From Gammaproteobacteria bacterium HGW-Gammaproteobacteria-11 (lineage in GTDB: Bacteria; Pseudomonadota; Gammaproteobacteria; Pseudomonadales; Pseudomonadaceae): DNA of 64,000 nt. Below, in pieces: positions 37,952-46,483 of the stretch. The notes beneath the pieces were generated by a model, which did not search any database, was not told the origin of the DNA, and saw only the letters and a list, made by a program, of their open reading frames with translations. A program made the translations under genes and the position numbers. Position 1 is the stretch's first letter. Every line of letters begins with the position of its first letter. The stretch covers positions 280,340 to 344,339 of the forward strand of contig PGZJ01000005.1 in assembly GCA_002840055.1 (NCBI GenBank), given 5' to 3'.

Positions 37952-38650
37952 TCAGGGCAGGTAGATGCGAAACTCGCCACCACCCAGCGCGCCGTCATTG
38001 GCCAGGGCAATACGGCCCTGCACGCCATTGCGCTGGTGCAGTTCGGCGATCCGCTGGCCAAAATACAGACCCAGGCCGGTGCTGCCACTGCTCATGTTGA
38101 TGCCCAAGACATACTCAGACTGGTGTTCAAGCATGGCTGCGGGGTAGCCCTGGCCGTCATCACTGATGGCAATCACCAGTTGCTCGTCCTCCATCCAGGC
38201 CTGCAGATGTATGGCCGAGCGCGCATAGCGAATGGAGTTGTTGATCACGTTGCTGACCACCGAGCCAACCAGCTCGGCATCGATAAAGGCCATCAGTCCG
38301 TCTTCCTCGACCTCATACCGGCCGTCGATATGCCGTGAGCGCAGAATATCGGCATGGCGCGCCAACTGGGCCTGGAGAAAATCCTCGACTTCAACCCAGG
38401 CCGGGCGCATCGGCAGTTGATTCACCCCCAGCTTGTAGAGCCCGAGCATCTGCACCAGCATGCCGTTCAGGCGCAGGGATTCGTACTCGATCACGCCATG
38501 TTCGGCACTTTCGGCGAGATCTGGCGGCAGGGCGGCGGTCCAGGTCTCATAGGCCTGCATCAGCAGCGCCAGGGAGTTTTTCATGTCATGCACGGTGGAC
38601 GCCAGCACCGTGGAGAAGTCCAGCCCTTCAGGCTCCTGATCTGTGCTCAT
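37952..38650 (-). CDS. Soluble sensor histidine kinase
   Basis: 232 aa, no TM segment. The H-box VHDMKNSL (His about residue 20), N-box VVSNVINNSIRYA, G1 DDGQGYP and G2 GSTGLGL are present. There is no separate sensor domain, so it is probably recruited to a partner. It starts 4 bases inside the upstream REC-TPR gene, so the two are coupled and likely cognate. Confidence 0.9.
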   Translation of the reverse strand: MSTDQEPEGLDFSTVLASTVHDMKNSLALLMQAYETWTAALPPDLAESAEHGVIEYESLRLNGMLVQMLGLYKLGVNQLPMRPAWVEVEDFLQAQLARHADILRSRHIDGRYEVEEDGLMAFIDAELVGSVVSNVINNSIRYARSAIHLQAWMEDEQLVIAISDDGQGYPAAMLEHQSEYVLGINMSSGSTGLGLYFGQRIAELHQRNGVQGRIALANDGALGGGEFRIYLP

Positions 38651-40251
38651 AGTCCCTGCACCGTGGAGCAGAGCTTGTTGTAGCGCGGGTAGCGCGGGTC
38701 GCTGCTCGGCATGCTGCGTACCTGTTCAAGGCATTGCAGGCATTCGGCCTTGAGCTCGGCATCCGGTGTAGTCAGCAACAGCCGCAGCAATGACTGGGCA
38801 GTGTTCAGGGCAAAACTGATATTGCGTGGTTGCAGGGCCTGAGCCTGGCGAAACAGCGCCAGGGCCTCCGGAAACTGTTTCTGCTGATAGGCACGAATGC
38901 CCTCGCGATTGAACTGCTGGGCCTGGGTGCCCGCCTGCAGAATGGCTGGATTGTCGGTATGCTGGCTGATCGCGGACATGATGTTTTCGTCATCGCCGTA
39001 CATCTCCGCACAGGTACCCAGCACCTCTTCAGCGACGTCTGTGCGCCCGAGCTTTTTCAGCTGTGCGGCGACTTCAAGCGCCTTGTCGGCGGAAAAAAAG
39101 GTGTCCATCTGTGCCAGCTGCTCGGCGGCGGCCTTGACCAGCTTGTCGGCACCACCGATATCGGCAGCTTTTTTCAGCACGCTGGCTTCAAGCAGATTGG
39201 CACGCACCTTCAAGCCCGGGTCATCCCTCCAGGTCTTGCCCAGGTCACCGAGTGTCTGGCGGATCTCGGTCATGACCTTGCTGCCAGGGGCCTCGTCACC
39301 CACCTGATCGCTCAGACTGCCGGCCAGCCCCAGGTGGTTTTCCGGATCCCGAAACTGAGAGTTACGTCCCAGGTCGATGGCTTGTCTGAATGCCTTGGTC
39401 GCGCGTTCGTAATCCCCGTTGCTGCGCGCCAGTTGTCCCAAGGTCTGCTGTCGTTGAAGGCTGTTGGGCGAGATCTGCAAGCCCTGCATCAGGAACGCCT
39501 GAGCTTGTTGATGGTCGCCGCGCGCCTTGTTAACGGCAGCCAACCCGTCAAACAGGGCCGGCAGCATTGGAAACTGGGTAACGGCGCTGGTAAATAACTG
39601 TTCGGCTTCGTCGAGCTTGCCCTGTTCCAGCCACAGCGTACCCAGTGCTATCAGTGCCCAGGGGAGGGGCCGGTCTCCGGTCAGAAACTTAAGCAGGGCT
39701 TCCAGTTCAGCATGCATGCCCAGCGTCTTGAGCGCATTGGCTTTATAGCGCAAACACTGTGGGGCCAACTTGGGGTTGGCCTTGAGCAGTTGGTCGCAGG
39801 CCGTGATGACAGCCGCGTGGTCTTCTTTGCTGAGGGCATCAAGAACGGGTTTCAGCGCCGTCTTGCGCTCCACCAGCTTGTCGAGTCGCTGTTGCAGGCT
39901 GGCCCGGTTGAAGGGCTTGGTCAGGTAGGCGTCCGGCTCGCACTCCAGGGCGCTCATGACCATGGCCTGGCTGCTCTCAGCGGTACACATGACGAAAATA
40001 CAGTGCGGGCTGATCAGCTTGGCGTGGTGTAACTCTTCAAGTACCTGCTGGCCGTTTTTGCCGGCGCCCAGATTGTAATCATGCAGAATGATGTCGTACT
40101 GGGTATTGCGGCACAACGCCAGGGCTTCCTCGCCCTTGGCTGCCGCATCAACCTGCTTGACCGCCATCAGGCGCAACATGCCGGTTACCGCGGTGCGGAA
40201 CTCGGAAAAATCATCTACCACCAGAAAGCGTTTTTTGCTGTAGTCGATCAT
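38647..40251 (-). CDS. Response regulator with TPR repeats
   Basis: 534 aa. REC domain residues 1-125: acidic pair LVVDDFSE, phospho-acceptor in ILHDYNLGAG and the Lys in LTKPFN. The remaining about 400 residues are TPR-like helical repeats (for example ALFRQAQALQP, LEQGKLDEAEQLFTSA). It has no DNA-binding output, so it signals by protein contact. Coupled to the histidine kinase. Confidence 0.9.
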   Translation of the reverse strand: MIDYSKKRFLVVDDFSEFRTAVTGMLRLMAVKQVDAAAKGEEALALCRNTQYDIILHDYNLGAGKNGQQVLEELHHAKLISPHCIFVMCTAESSQAMVMSALECEPDAYLTKPFNRASLQQRLDKLVERKTALKPVLDALSKEDHAAVITACDQLLKANPKLAPQCLRYKANALKTLGMHAELEALLKFLTGDRPLPWALIALGTLWLEQGKLDEAEQLFTSAVTQFPMLPALFDGLAAVNKARGDHQQAQAFLMQGLQISPNSLQRQQTLGQLARSNGDYERATKAFRQAIDLGRNSQFRDPENHLGLAGSLSDQVGDEAPGSKVMTEIRQTLGDLGKTWRDDPGLKVRANLLEASVLKKAADIGGADKLVKAAAEQLAQMDTFFSADKALEVAAQLKKLGRTDVAEEVLGTCAEMYGDDENIMSAISQHTDNPAILQAGTQAQQFNREGIRAYQQKQFPEALALFRQAQALQPRNISFALNTAQSLLRLLLTTPDAELKAECLQCLEQVRSMPSSDPRYPRYNKLCSTVQGL

Positions 40252-40351
40252 GACATCCCTGCTGTCATAGCGTTGTAATGGTCAGACACAGTGCAGTATA
40301 GCTGGCCTGCGTTTCAATATAGTGTAGCAAAGTGCCATCACTGGGTCTGGG

Positions 40352-41023
40352 TCATTTTCCTTGTGCCCAGACAGCGATCTGCTCTGATTCAATAATGCTG
40401 CTTCCCGGCTTGGCAGCCAATGCCAGACCGAGCATGCACTCTGCGACCCGCACCGCACTGATTGGCTGGTAACGCGCAGGAATCAGCGGCCTGAGCAGGC
40501 GTGACAGGAGCAGGCCAGCCTGCTCAGCTGGACGCGTCTCAGGCCTTGGGCCCGAATCCAGCAGCGCCGGGCGCAGGATCTGTAATGAGTCAAAGCCCAA
40601 TGCGGCCAGGCCTGCTTCGGTGTCACCCTTGGTACGCAGATAAAATGAACCGGCGCTTGTGCTGGCGCCAAGCGACGAGATCGACACGCAACAGGGCGTA
40701 CCGGCGCGCCGCGCAAGTTGGGCCGCGTGCAGCACCAGGTCGTGGTCAATGGCGCGGAAAGCCGCTCTGGACCCGGCTTGCTTGAGTGTGCTGCCCAGTG
40801 CGCAGAGCAGTGCATCAGCCTGCCACCAGGCGCAATCTGTTGGCAGCGCGTGGAAGTCGATAACCGGGTTATCCAGTCGCGCCTGACTTGGCAGCGGGCG
40901 TCGGGTTGGCGCGGTTACCCTGGCAACAGCGGGATCAGCCAATGCGGCACGCAACAGCTGCCCGCCTACCATGCCGGTGGCGCCCAGTATCAGCAGGTGC
41001 TTCTTTGCTTCTGGCATGTGCAT
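40352..41023 (-). CDS. Atypical SDR NAD(P)-binding oxidoreductase
   Basis: 223 aa. The Rossmann motif LLILGATGMVGGQ near the N-terminus is typical of NmrA/HTATIP2-like SDRs. Motif CVSISSLGAS gives the Ser, while the usual YxxxK is replaced by YLRTKGD. Possibly a redox-sensing or a quinone-binding member; substrate unknown. Divergent from the DUF533 gene. Confidence 0.85.
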   Translation of the reverse strand: MHMPEAKKHLLILGATGMVGGQLLRAALADPAVARVTAPTRRPLPSQARLDNPVIDFHALPTDCAWWQADALLCALGSTLKQAGSRAAFRAIDHDLVLHAAQLARRAGTPCCVSISSLGASTSAGSFYLRTKGDTEAGLAALGFDSLQILRPALLDSGPRPETRPAEQAGLLLSRLLRPLIPARYQPISAVRVAECMLGLALAAKPGSSIIESEQIAVWAQGK

Positions 41024-41106
41024 GACCTTTCAATTTCAATGAGCCGGTATGGATAATTTTGCGGTTAAAGCTGTCTAGGATGATTGGAAACCTTACGGAG
41101 AATGCC

Positions 41107-41811
41107 ATGATTACAGGTGGACTGCTTGATCAGTTATTGAAATCAGCCAATCAGTTGATTCAGGGGCAAGGAGCACAGACGCCCGCGGCCAGACCCTCGG
41201 GAATGGCGAGCAGTGATAGTACAGGTGGCCTTAATCTTGGCAGTCTGCTGGCTGGTGCTGGTGGCGGCACAGCACTCGGCCTGCTGTTGGGCAACAAGAA
41301 AGCCCGCAAGATGGGTGGCAAGATTGCCGTCTATGGAGGCCTGGCGGCGGTCGGTGTGATTGCCTACAAGGCCTACGGCCAATGGCAACAAAAACAGGGT
41401 AATCAGAGCATGGCCGAGATACGCACGGTCGACCGGTTACCCGCGCCTCAGGTTGAGGAGCACAGTCGTGCGGTGTTGCGTGCACTGATTGCTGCAGCCA
41501 AGGCTGATGGCCATGTGGATCAGCGCGAGCGTCAACTGATCGATGCCGAAGTGGCTCGTCTAACCAATGATGCGCAGCTGCAGCACTGGTTTGATCAGGA
41601 ACTGCAGAAGCCGCTTGACCCGGTCGAAGTGGCTAGCGCTGCAAGCACGCCGGAAATGGCCGCAGAAATGTATCTGGCCAGTCTGCTGGTGATTGATGAA
41701 GACAGCTTTATGGAGCGGGCTTACCTCGAGGAACTGGCCAAGCAACTACGGATTGAGCCTGGCTTGAAGCGCGAGTTGGAAAACCAGGTCAGAGACAACG
41801 CTCTGATCTGA
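41107..41811 (+). CDS. DUF533/TerB-like inner-membrane protein (YebE type)
   Basis: 234 aa. A Gly-rich stretch (LLAGAGGGTALGLLLGN) and one hydrophobic segment (IAVYGGLAAVGVIAYKAY) precede a C-terminal TerB-like helical domain with IAAAKADGHVDQRER and SLLVIDEDSFMERAYLEEL. Start at 41107 has GGAG upstream. Family function unknown, often stress-linked. Confidence 0.87.
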   Translation: MITGGLLDQLLKSANQLIQGQGAQTPAARPSGMASSDSTGGLNLGSLLAGAGGGTALGLLLGNKKARKMGGKIAVYGGLAAVGVIAYKAYGQWQQKQGNQSMAEIRTVDRLPAPQVEEHSRAVLRALIAAAKADGHVDQRERQLIDAEVARLTNDAQLQHWFDQELQKPLDPVEVASAASTPEMAAEMYLASLLVIDEDSFMERAYLEELAKQLRIEPGLKRELENQVRDNALI

Positions 41812-42008
41812 ACAATGGACCACTCTGGCCGGCAGCTGGATAAGCTGCCGGCTGGCTCATACGCTTGTTCGGTTTGCGCGCAATGCGCGAATGTCAGTTT
41901 CACTCCTTTTGTCCCCTTAGCCCGCATTAATAGCTTCTTTCCTTGGAATGGGAGCGAGAGTTGGCTGTTTTTTTATATGCGATTTTGTTCTAAGCATAGA
42001 ATTGAAAA

Positions 42009-42032
42009 ACAGTTAAGATTGATCTTAACTGT
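42009..42032. promoter_or_regulatory. Perfect 24-bp inverted repeat upstream of the persulfide dioxygenase gene
   Basis: ACAGTTAAGAT-TG-ATCTTAACTGT: 11-bp arms match exactly. It lies about 33-56 bp upstream of the ATG and is directly followed by a CsoR-like box. An operator for a dimeric regulator is likely; which one is unknown. Confidence 0.65.
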
Positions 42033-42048
42033 ATACCCATAGGGGTAT
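42033..42048. promoter_or_regulatory. CsoR/CstR-like operator
   Basis: ATACCC-ATAG-GGGTAT is a G/C-tract inverted repeat like the sites of CsoR-family repressors (copper CsoR, persulfide CstR). Its place before a persulfide dioxygenase operon fits CstR-type control. No csoR/cstR gene is in this window. Confidence 0.6.
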
Positions 42049-42064
42049 CATTTCGGAGTGCAGC

Positions 42065-42928
42065 ATGCAGCCAGATGTAAAGACTTTCTTCGACCCGGCA
42101 ACCTTCACCTACAGCTATGTTGTTGCTGACCCGGTTTCAGGGCGTTGCGCGATAATTGACTCGGTCATGGATTATGATCCGGCCTCGGGCAAGACCGCTT
42201 TCGACAGTGCCAACGCCATCATCGACCATGTCAAAAGCAATCATCTGCAGGTGGACTGGATACTGGAAACCCATGTCCATGCTGACCATCTGTCAGCTGC
42301 GCCCTACTTGAAACGCGAGCTTGGTGGCCAGTTGGCGATTGGTGAGCAGATCACCCTGGTGCAGAACACCTTTGGCAAATTGTTCAATGCGGGTACTGGA
42401 TTTGCCACCGATGGACGCCAGTTTGATCACCTGTTCAAGGACGGCGATACCTTTGAACTGGGTTGCCTGACCGCACGAGCCATCCACACGCCTGGTCATA
42501 CGCCGGCCTGCATGACTTATCTGATCGGCGATGCCGGCTTTGTCGGTGACACTCTGTTCATGCCCGATTACGGCACTGCCCGCTGTGACTTTCCGGGTGG
42601 CGATGCACACACCCTGTTCCGTTCAATTCAAAAGCTGTTTGCCTTGCCCGGTGAAACACGCCTGTTCATGTGCCACGACTACAAGGCACCCGGGCGTGAG
42701 GCGTTCTGCAACGAAACCACCGTGGACGAGGAGCGTGAACACAATATCCATGTGCACCAGGGCGTAGATGAGCGTGATTTTGTCGCGATGCGCCAGACGC
42801 GTGATGCCACCTTGGGGATGCCAACCCTCATTCTGCCCTCGGTACAGGTGAATATGCGCGCTGGTCAATTGCCGCCAGCCGAAGATAACGGGATCCGTTA
42901 TCTGAAAATTCCGCTCGATCAGTTTTAA
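42065..42928 (+). CDS. Persulfide dioxygenase-type MBL-fold protein (ETHE1/Blh-like)
   Basis: 287 aa. The MBL core motif ETHVHADHLSAAPYLKREL, with HTPGHTPACM and VGDTLFMPDYG, gives the iron ligands of ETHE1-like persulfide dioxygenases, which oxidise glutathione persulfide to sulfite. The DYGTARCDFPGGDA segment matches the Blh/type III group. It is the first gene of the sulfide operon under the CsoR-like box. GGAG precedes the ATG. Confidence 0.9.
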   Translation: MQPDVKTFFDPATFTYSYVVADPVSGRCAIIDSVMDYDPASGKTAFDSANAIIDHVKSNHLQVDWILETHVHADHLSAAPYLKRELGGQLAIGEQITLVQNTFGKLFNAGTGFATDGRQFDHLFKDGDTFELGCLTARAIHTPGHTPACMTYLIGDAGFVGDTLFMPDYGTARCDFPGGDAHTLFRSIQKLFALPGETRLFMCHDYKAPGREAFCNETTVDEEREHNIHVHQGVDERDFVAMRQTRDATLGMPTLILPSVQVNMRAGQLPPAEDNGIRYLKIPLDQF

Positions 42929-42932
42929 GGTG

Positions 42933-43022
42933 ATGACCATGATCCCTTGCTTCTATCGGGCCTCTTTCTGTGCTGTGACCGCGCTGACAGCCTGTCGTTG
43001 CGAACAGGGGCCTGGCAAGTGA
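42933..43022 (+). CDS. Possible 29-aa leader peptide of the SulP gene
   Basis: MTMIPCFYRASFCAVTALT... ends with a TGA that overlaps the SulP GTG start (GTGA). AAGG precedes the ATGs at 42933/42939. It is Cys-rich (four Cys in 29 residues) with a short hydrophobic middle. It could be a translation-coupling leader, but the frame may be chance. Confidence 0.3.
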   Translation: MTMIPCFYRASFCAVTALTACRCEQGPGK

Positions 43023-44800
43023 ATCTCCGTCACTGGCTGCCATGGCTGGACTGGGGACGCGGCTATAACAAGGCCAGCGCCGGACAAGACGGATTGGCTG
43101 CGCTGATTGTGACCTTGATGCTGGTTCCGCAAAGTCTGGCCTACGCCATGTTGGCCGGCTTGCCACCGGTGATGGGCCTGTATGCCAGTATCCTGCCCTT
43201 GTTGCTCTATGCCCTGTTCGGCTCCAGCCGGACCCTGGCCGTTGGGCCAGTTGCGGTTGTGTCACTGATGACCGCGGCCGCAATTGGGCCTTTATTTCCG
43301 GCTGGTAGTCCGTCGTACATCAGTGCGGCAATGCTGCTGGCGATGATGTCAGGGATAATCCTTGCCGGTATGGCTCTGTTGCGACTGGGATTTCTGGCCA
43401 ACTTCCTGAGTCATCCGGTTATTTCCGGCTTTATCAGCGCCTCGGGGATCCTGATCGCCATAGGTCAGGCCAAGCATATTCTCGGTGTATCGGTACCCGG
43501 AGAGGGGCTGGTTCAGATTCTGCCGGGGTTGCTGCAATCGCTGCCCGATACTCATCTGCCCACCCTGCTGATCGGGTCGTTGACGCTGCTCTGGTTATGG
43601 TGGGCGCGCTCGCAACTCAAGCCGCTGCTTCAGCGTGCCGGCCTGGCTGCGACGATGGCTGGCAACCTGGCCAAGGCTGGTCCGGTGCTGGCGATTGTGG
43701 TTGCCATTCTCTGTGTCACGCTATTGCAGCTTGATCAGGTCGGGGTCAGGGTCGTTGGAAACATCCCCCGCGGGCTACCCGGCTTCAGCCTGCCAACCCT
43801 TGATCTGGCGTTGATCGTGCAACTGCTGCCAGCGGCTGTACTGATCAGTCTGGTCGGTTTTGTTGAATCAGTTTCGGTAGGGCAGACCCTTGCGGCCAAA
43901 CGCCGGGAACGGATTCAACCGGATAACGAACTGCTGGGCCTGGGGGCAAGTAATCTGGGCGCCGCCTTCAGCGGTGGTTTTCCGGTAACCGGAGGGTTTG
44001 CCCGCTCGGTGGTGAATTTTGATGCAGGTGCCCAGACCCCGATGGCCGGTATCTTCACCGCCATGGGTATTGCGCTCAGCGTCATGTTGCTGACCCCGCT
44101 GCTGCACAACCTGCCCCAGACAGTGTTGGCCGCCACCATCATTGTTGCGGTGCTGGGTCTGGTTGATCTGGGTTCGTTGCGGCGAACCTGGCGCTATTCG
44201 CGTCAGGACGGCGCAGCACAATGGATCACGCTGCTCGGTGTGCTGCTGATTGGCGTGGAAGCCGGGATTCTGCTGGGGGTGACGTTGTCACTGCTGTTAT
44301 TCCTGTGGCGCACCAGTCAACCGCACATGGCGGTGGTGGGCCAGGTGCCGGGCAGTGAGCATTTCCGCAACATTGAGCGTTTTGCCGTGATGGAGTCACC
44401 GAATGTGCTGTCGTTGCGGGTGGATGAAAGCCTGTACTTTCCCAACGCCCGTTTTCTGGAGGACCGGATCGGCGAGTTGGTGGCTGCTCGTCCGCAGGTA
44501 CGTCATGTCGTATTGATGTGTCCCGGTGTCAACTTGATAGACGCCAGTGCCCTGGACTCCCTGGAAACCATTGCCGAACGACTGAAAACCGCCGGGGTGC
44601 AGTTGCATCTGTCAGAGGTCAAGGGCCCGGTGATGGATCAGCTCAAGCGCTCTACCTTCCTGGACCACTTTGGTGGACAGGTCTTTATCAGTCAGTACCA
44701 GGCGCTCAGAACCCTGGCTCCGGCGCTGACCCTGGCCACCCGGCAGCAGGACGATCAGTCCTTTTTAATCCAATCCCTTGATGGCAGGAGACAGGCATGA
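43019..44800 (+). CDS. SulP family sulfate/anion permease with STAS domain
   Basis: About 593 aa. Ten to twelve hydrophobic segments include VPQSLAYAMLAGLPPVMGLYASI and FPVTGGFARSVVNFDAGAQTP. A C-terminal STAS domain (from about residue 480) has PGVNLIDASALDSLE. It probably carries sulfate, sulfite or bicarbonate; the placement after the persulfide dioxygenase suggests export of sulfur oxyanions. The GTG at 43019 keeps the conserved N-terminus; a TTG at 42947 is the alternative. Confidence 0.9.
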   Translation: MNLRHWLPWLDWGRGYNKASAGQDGLAALIVTLMLVPQSLAYAMLAGLPPVMGLYASILPLLLYALFGSSRTLAVGPVAVVSLMTAAAIGPLFPAGSPSYISAAMLLAMMSGIILAGMALLRLGFLANFLSHPVISGFISASGILIAIGQAKHILGVSVPGEGLVQILPGLLQSLPDTHLPTLLIGSLTLLWLWWARSQLKPLLQRAGLAATMAGNLAKAGPVLAIVVAILCVTLLQLDQVGVRVVGNIPRGLPGFSLPTLDLALIVQLLPAAVLISLVGFVESVSVGQTLAAKRRERIQPDNELLGLGASNLGAAFSGGFPVTGGFARSVVNFDAGAQTPMAGIFTAMGIALSVMLLTPLLHNLPQTVLAATIIVAVLGLVDLGSLRRTWRYSRQDGAAQWITLLGVLLIGVEAGILLGVTLSLLLFLWRTSQPHMAVVGQVPGSEHFRNIERFAVMESPNVLSLRVDESLYFPNARFLEDRIGELVAARPQVRHVVLMCPGVNLIDASALDSLETIAERLKTAGVQLHLSEVKGPVMDQLKRSTFLDHFGGQVFISQYQALRTLAPALTLATRQQDDQSFLIQSLDGRRQA

Positions 44801-45177
44801 AGCAAGCCCATGATCTGGTAACAGAAGCAAAGGCACGCATCCAGGAGGTCACCCTTGAACAGGCGCAGGCCGCGATTCAAGAGGCTGATGTGCTGGTGGA
44901 TGTGCGCGAGCCGGATGAATTCCGCGAGGGGCATTTGAGCGGCGCTGTGAATATCCCGCGCGGCATTCTGGAGTTCAAGTTGAGCAGTGAGCCGGGCCTG
45001 TCAGCCCGGGATATCAACATAGTGCTGTATTGCAAGAATAGCGGTCGCTCGGCGCTCGCTGCACTGAGTCTGGAGCAGATGGGGTACCTCAACGTGCGCT
45101 CGATAAGTGGCGGCTACGAGGCCTGGGTACAGGGCGGCAAGCCGGTTGTCACACCCAGCCTGCCCGCCTTTGATTAA
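44797..45177 (+). CDS. Cytoplasmic rhodanese
   Basis: 126 aa single-domain sulfurtransferase. The active loop YCKNSGRSALAA has the catalytic Cys, preceded by VDVREPDEFREGHL. No signal peptide. It overlaps the SulP stop by 4 bases. Persulfide carrier in the same operon. Confidence 0.92.
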   Translation: MKQAHDLVTEAKARIQEVTLEQAQAAIQEADVLVDVREPDEFREGHLSGAVNIPRGILEFKLSSEPGLSARDINIVLYCKNSGRSALAALSLEQMGYLNVRSISGGYEAWVQGGKPVVTPSLPAFD

Positions 45178-45204
45178 CCGCCTGCAGACAATGGAGATAA
45201 GCCA

Positions 45205-45744
45205 ATGAGAGCTTTGATAGGCAGTCTGATTCTATTGCTGGTCAGCGCGATGGTGCAGGCCGATGACATGGCGATCAGTGCTGAAGAGGTGTTCGCCAAG
45301 GTGCAGCAGTCTGACAGCCAACTGTTGTTTGTGGATGTGCGCGACCCGGTGGAAATCATGTTTGTCGGTTTTACCGATGCGGTACATATCAACATTCCCT
45401 ATTTGTTGGTTGATCGCAGCCAATGGGATGAAGAGCGTGGCGTTTACCGCATTACCCGTAACCCGAACTTTCTCCAGGAGATTGGCGCTGCTCTGGCTGA
45501 GCGCGGTCTTGCTCAGGATGCCGAGATTGTCACCTTGTGCCGATCCGGCAGTGAGCGGGGTGAGCCAAGTGCACAGTTTCTACGGGAAAACGGTTTCCCG
45601 AATGCCCGTTATGTGATCGACGGCTTTCAAGGGCCGAGCATCAAGGAAGGGCCGCAAGCCGGCTTCCGTTTGCAAGCGGGATGGCAGAACAGTGGGCTGC
45701 CGTGGAGCCCGCGCATGAACCCGGACAAGATGTACCGGCCGTGA
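45205..45744 (+). CDS. Periplasmic rhodanese-like protein
   Basis: 179 aa with a signal peptide (LIGSLILLLVSAMVQADD) and a rhodanese domain with DVRDPVEI and the active loop LCRSGSERG. An about 20-residue insert (SQWDEERGVYRITRN) precedes it. The C-terminus GWQNSGLPWSPRMNPDKMYRP is characteristic of a periplasmic subgroup. Likely acts on thiosulfate or persulfide outside the cytoplasm. Confidence 0.9.
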   Translation: MRALIGSLILLLVSAMVQADDMAISAEEVFAKVQQSDSQLLFVDVRDPVEIMFVGFTDAVHINIPYLLVDRSQWDEERGVYRITRNPNFLQEIGAALAERGLAQDAEIVTLCRSGSERGEPSAQFLRENGFPNARYVIDGFQGPSIKEGPQAGFRLQAGWQNSGLPWSPRMNPDKMYRP

Positions 45745-45776
45745 TTTTAACTATGCACTATCAGAGGAGCAGCATC

Positions 45777-45965
45777 ATGCAAAAAAATGTAGGTGGCATC
45801 GACAAGACACTGCGTATTGTCGTGGGTCTGGCACTGATTGCCTGGGCAGTACTGGGTGGTCCGTTATGGGCCTGGATCGGCATTCTGCCGCTGGCAACCG
45901 GCGTGCTCAATTGGTGCCCGGCTTACACTCTGTTGGGCATACGTACCTGTCCGTTGAAAAAATAG
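45777..45965 (+). CDS. DUF2892 membrane protein (YgaP TM-like)
   Basis: 62 aa with two hydrophobic segments and the DUF2892 signature: MQKNVGGIDKTLRIVVG at the start and CPAYTLLGIRTCPL with two cysteines at the end. This domain is often fused to or beside rhodaneses. AGAGGAG lies 7 bases before the ATG. Confidence 0.88.
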   Translation: MQKNVGGIDKTLRIVVGLALIAWAVLGGPLWAWIGILPLATGVLNWCPAYTLLGIRTCPLKK

Positions 45966-46026
45966 CCCTTTTGCCCATATCCGATGCTAACCGGCTGGGT
46001 ATGGGCGCACTGAATTGGAGTAGAAC

Positions 46027-46446
46027 ATGATGAGAAAAATACTGGGCGTCATTGCCCTGTCTGTTGTTTCGACACTGGTGCAGGCGGATGCCCAACCGGT
46101 AACAGTGATACTGACTGCCCAGAGTGGCATGACCCAGGGCATGGCCATGGTTCTGGCTAACCAGATGCAGGCTCAGGGTGCCCAGGTCGATATCCTTTTA
46201 TGTGACCAGGCGGGTGATCTGGCTTTGCAGGAGCACGCCGGAGAGCCGCTCAAACCGAACGATGTAACCCCGGCGCAGCTTCTCGGTGCCGCCATGCAGA
46301 AGGGTGCCAGCGTCTCGGTATGCGCGCTCTATCTACCCAATACCGGCCATGCCCCTGATCAGTTGAAAGACGGAGTCGGGGTGGCAATGCCGGACGCCAT
46401 GGCCGCTGCCATGCTACAACCTGAGCGCAGGGTGTTCAGCTTTTGA
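46027..46446 (+). CDS. DsrE-like periplasmic protein
   Basis: 139 aa with a signal peptide (ILGVIALSVVSTLVQADA). The rest has a DsrE/DsrF-like fold: VTVILTAQSGMTQGMAMVLANQ, a Cys in ILLCDQAG and a second in VSVCALYLP. It may carry persulfide in the periplasm. It is the last gene of the sulfur operon and converges with argP. Confidence 0.85.
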   Translation: MMRKILGVIALSVVSTLVQADAQPVTVILTAQSGMTQGMAMVLANQMQAQGAQVDILLCDQAGDLALQEHAGEPLKPNDVTPAQLLGAAMQKGASVSVCALYLPNTGHAPDQLKDGVGVAMPDAMAAAMLQPERRVFSF

Positions 46447-46483
46447 AGCAGGTTTGGTCGTTCCTGGTGTTGAGCCGGAGCGG

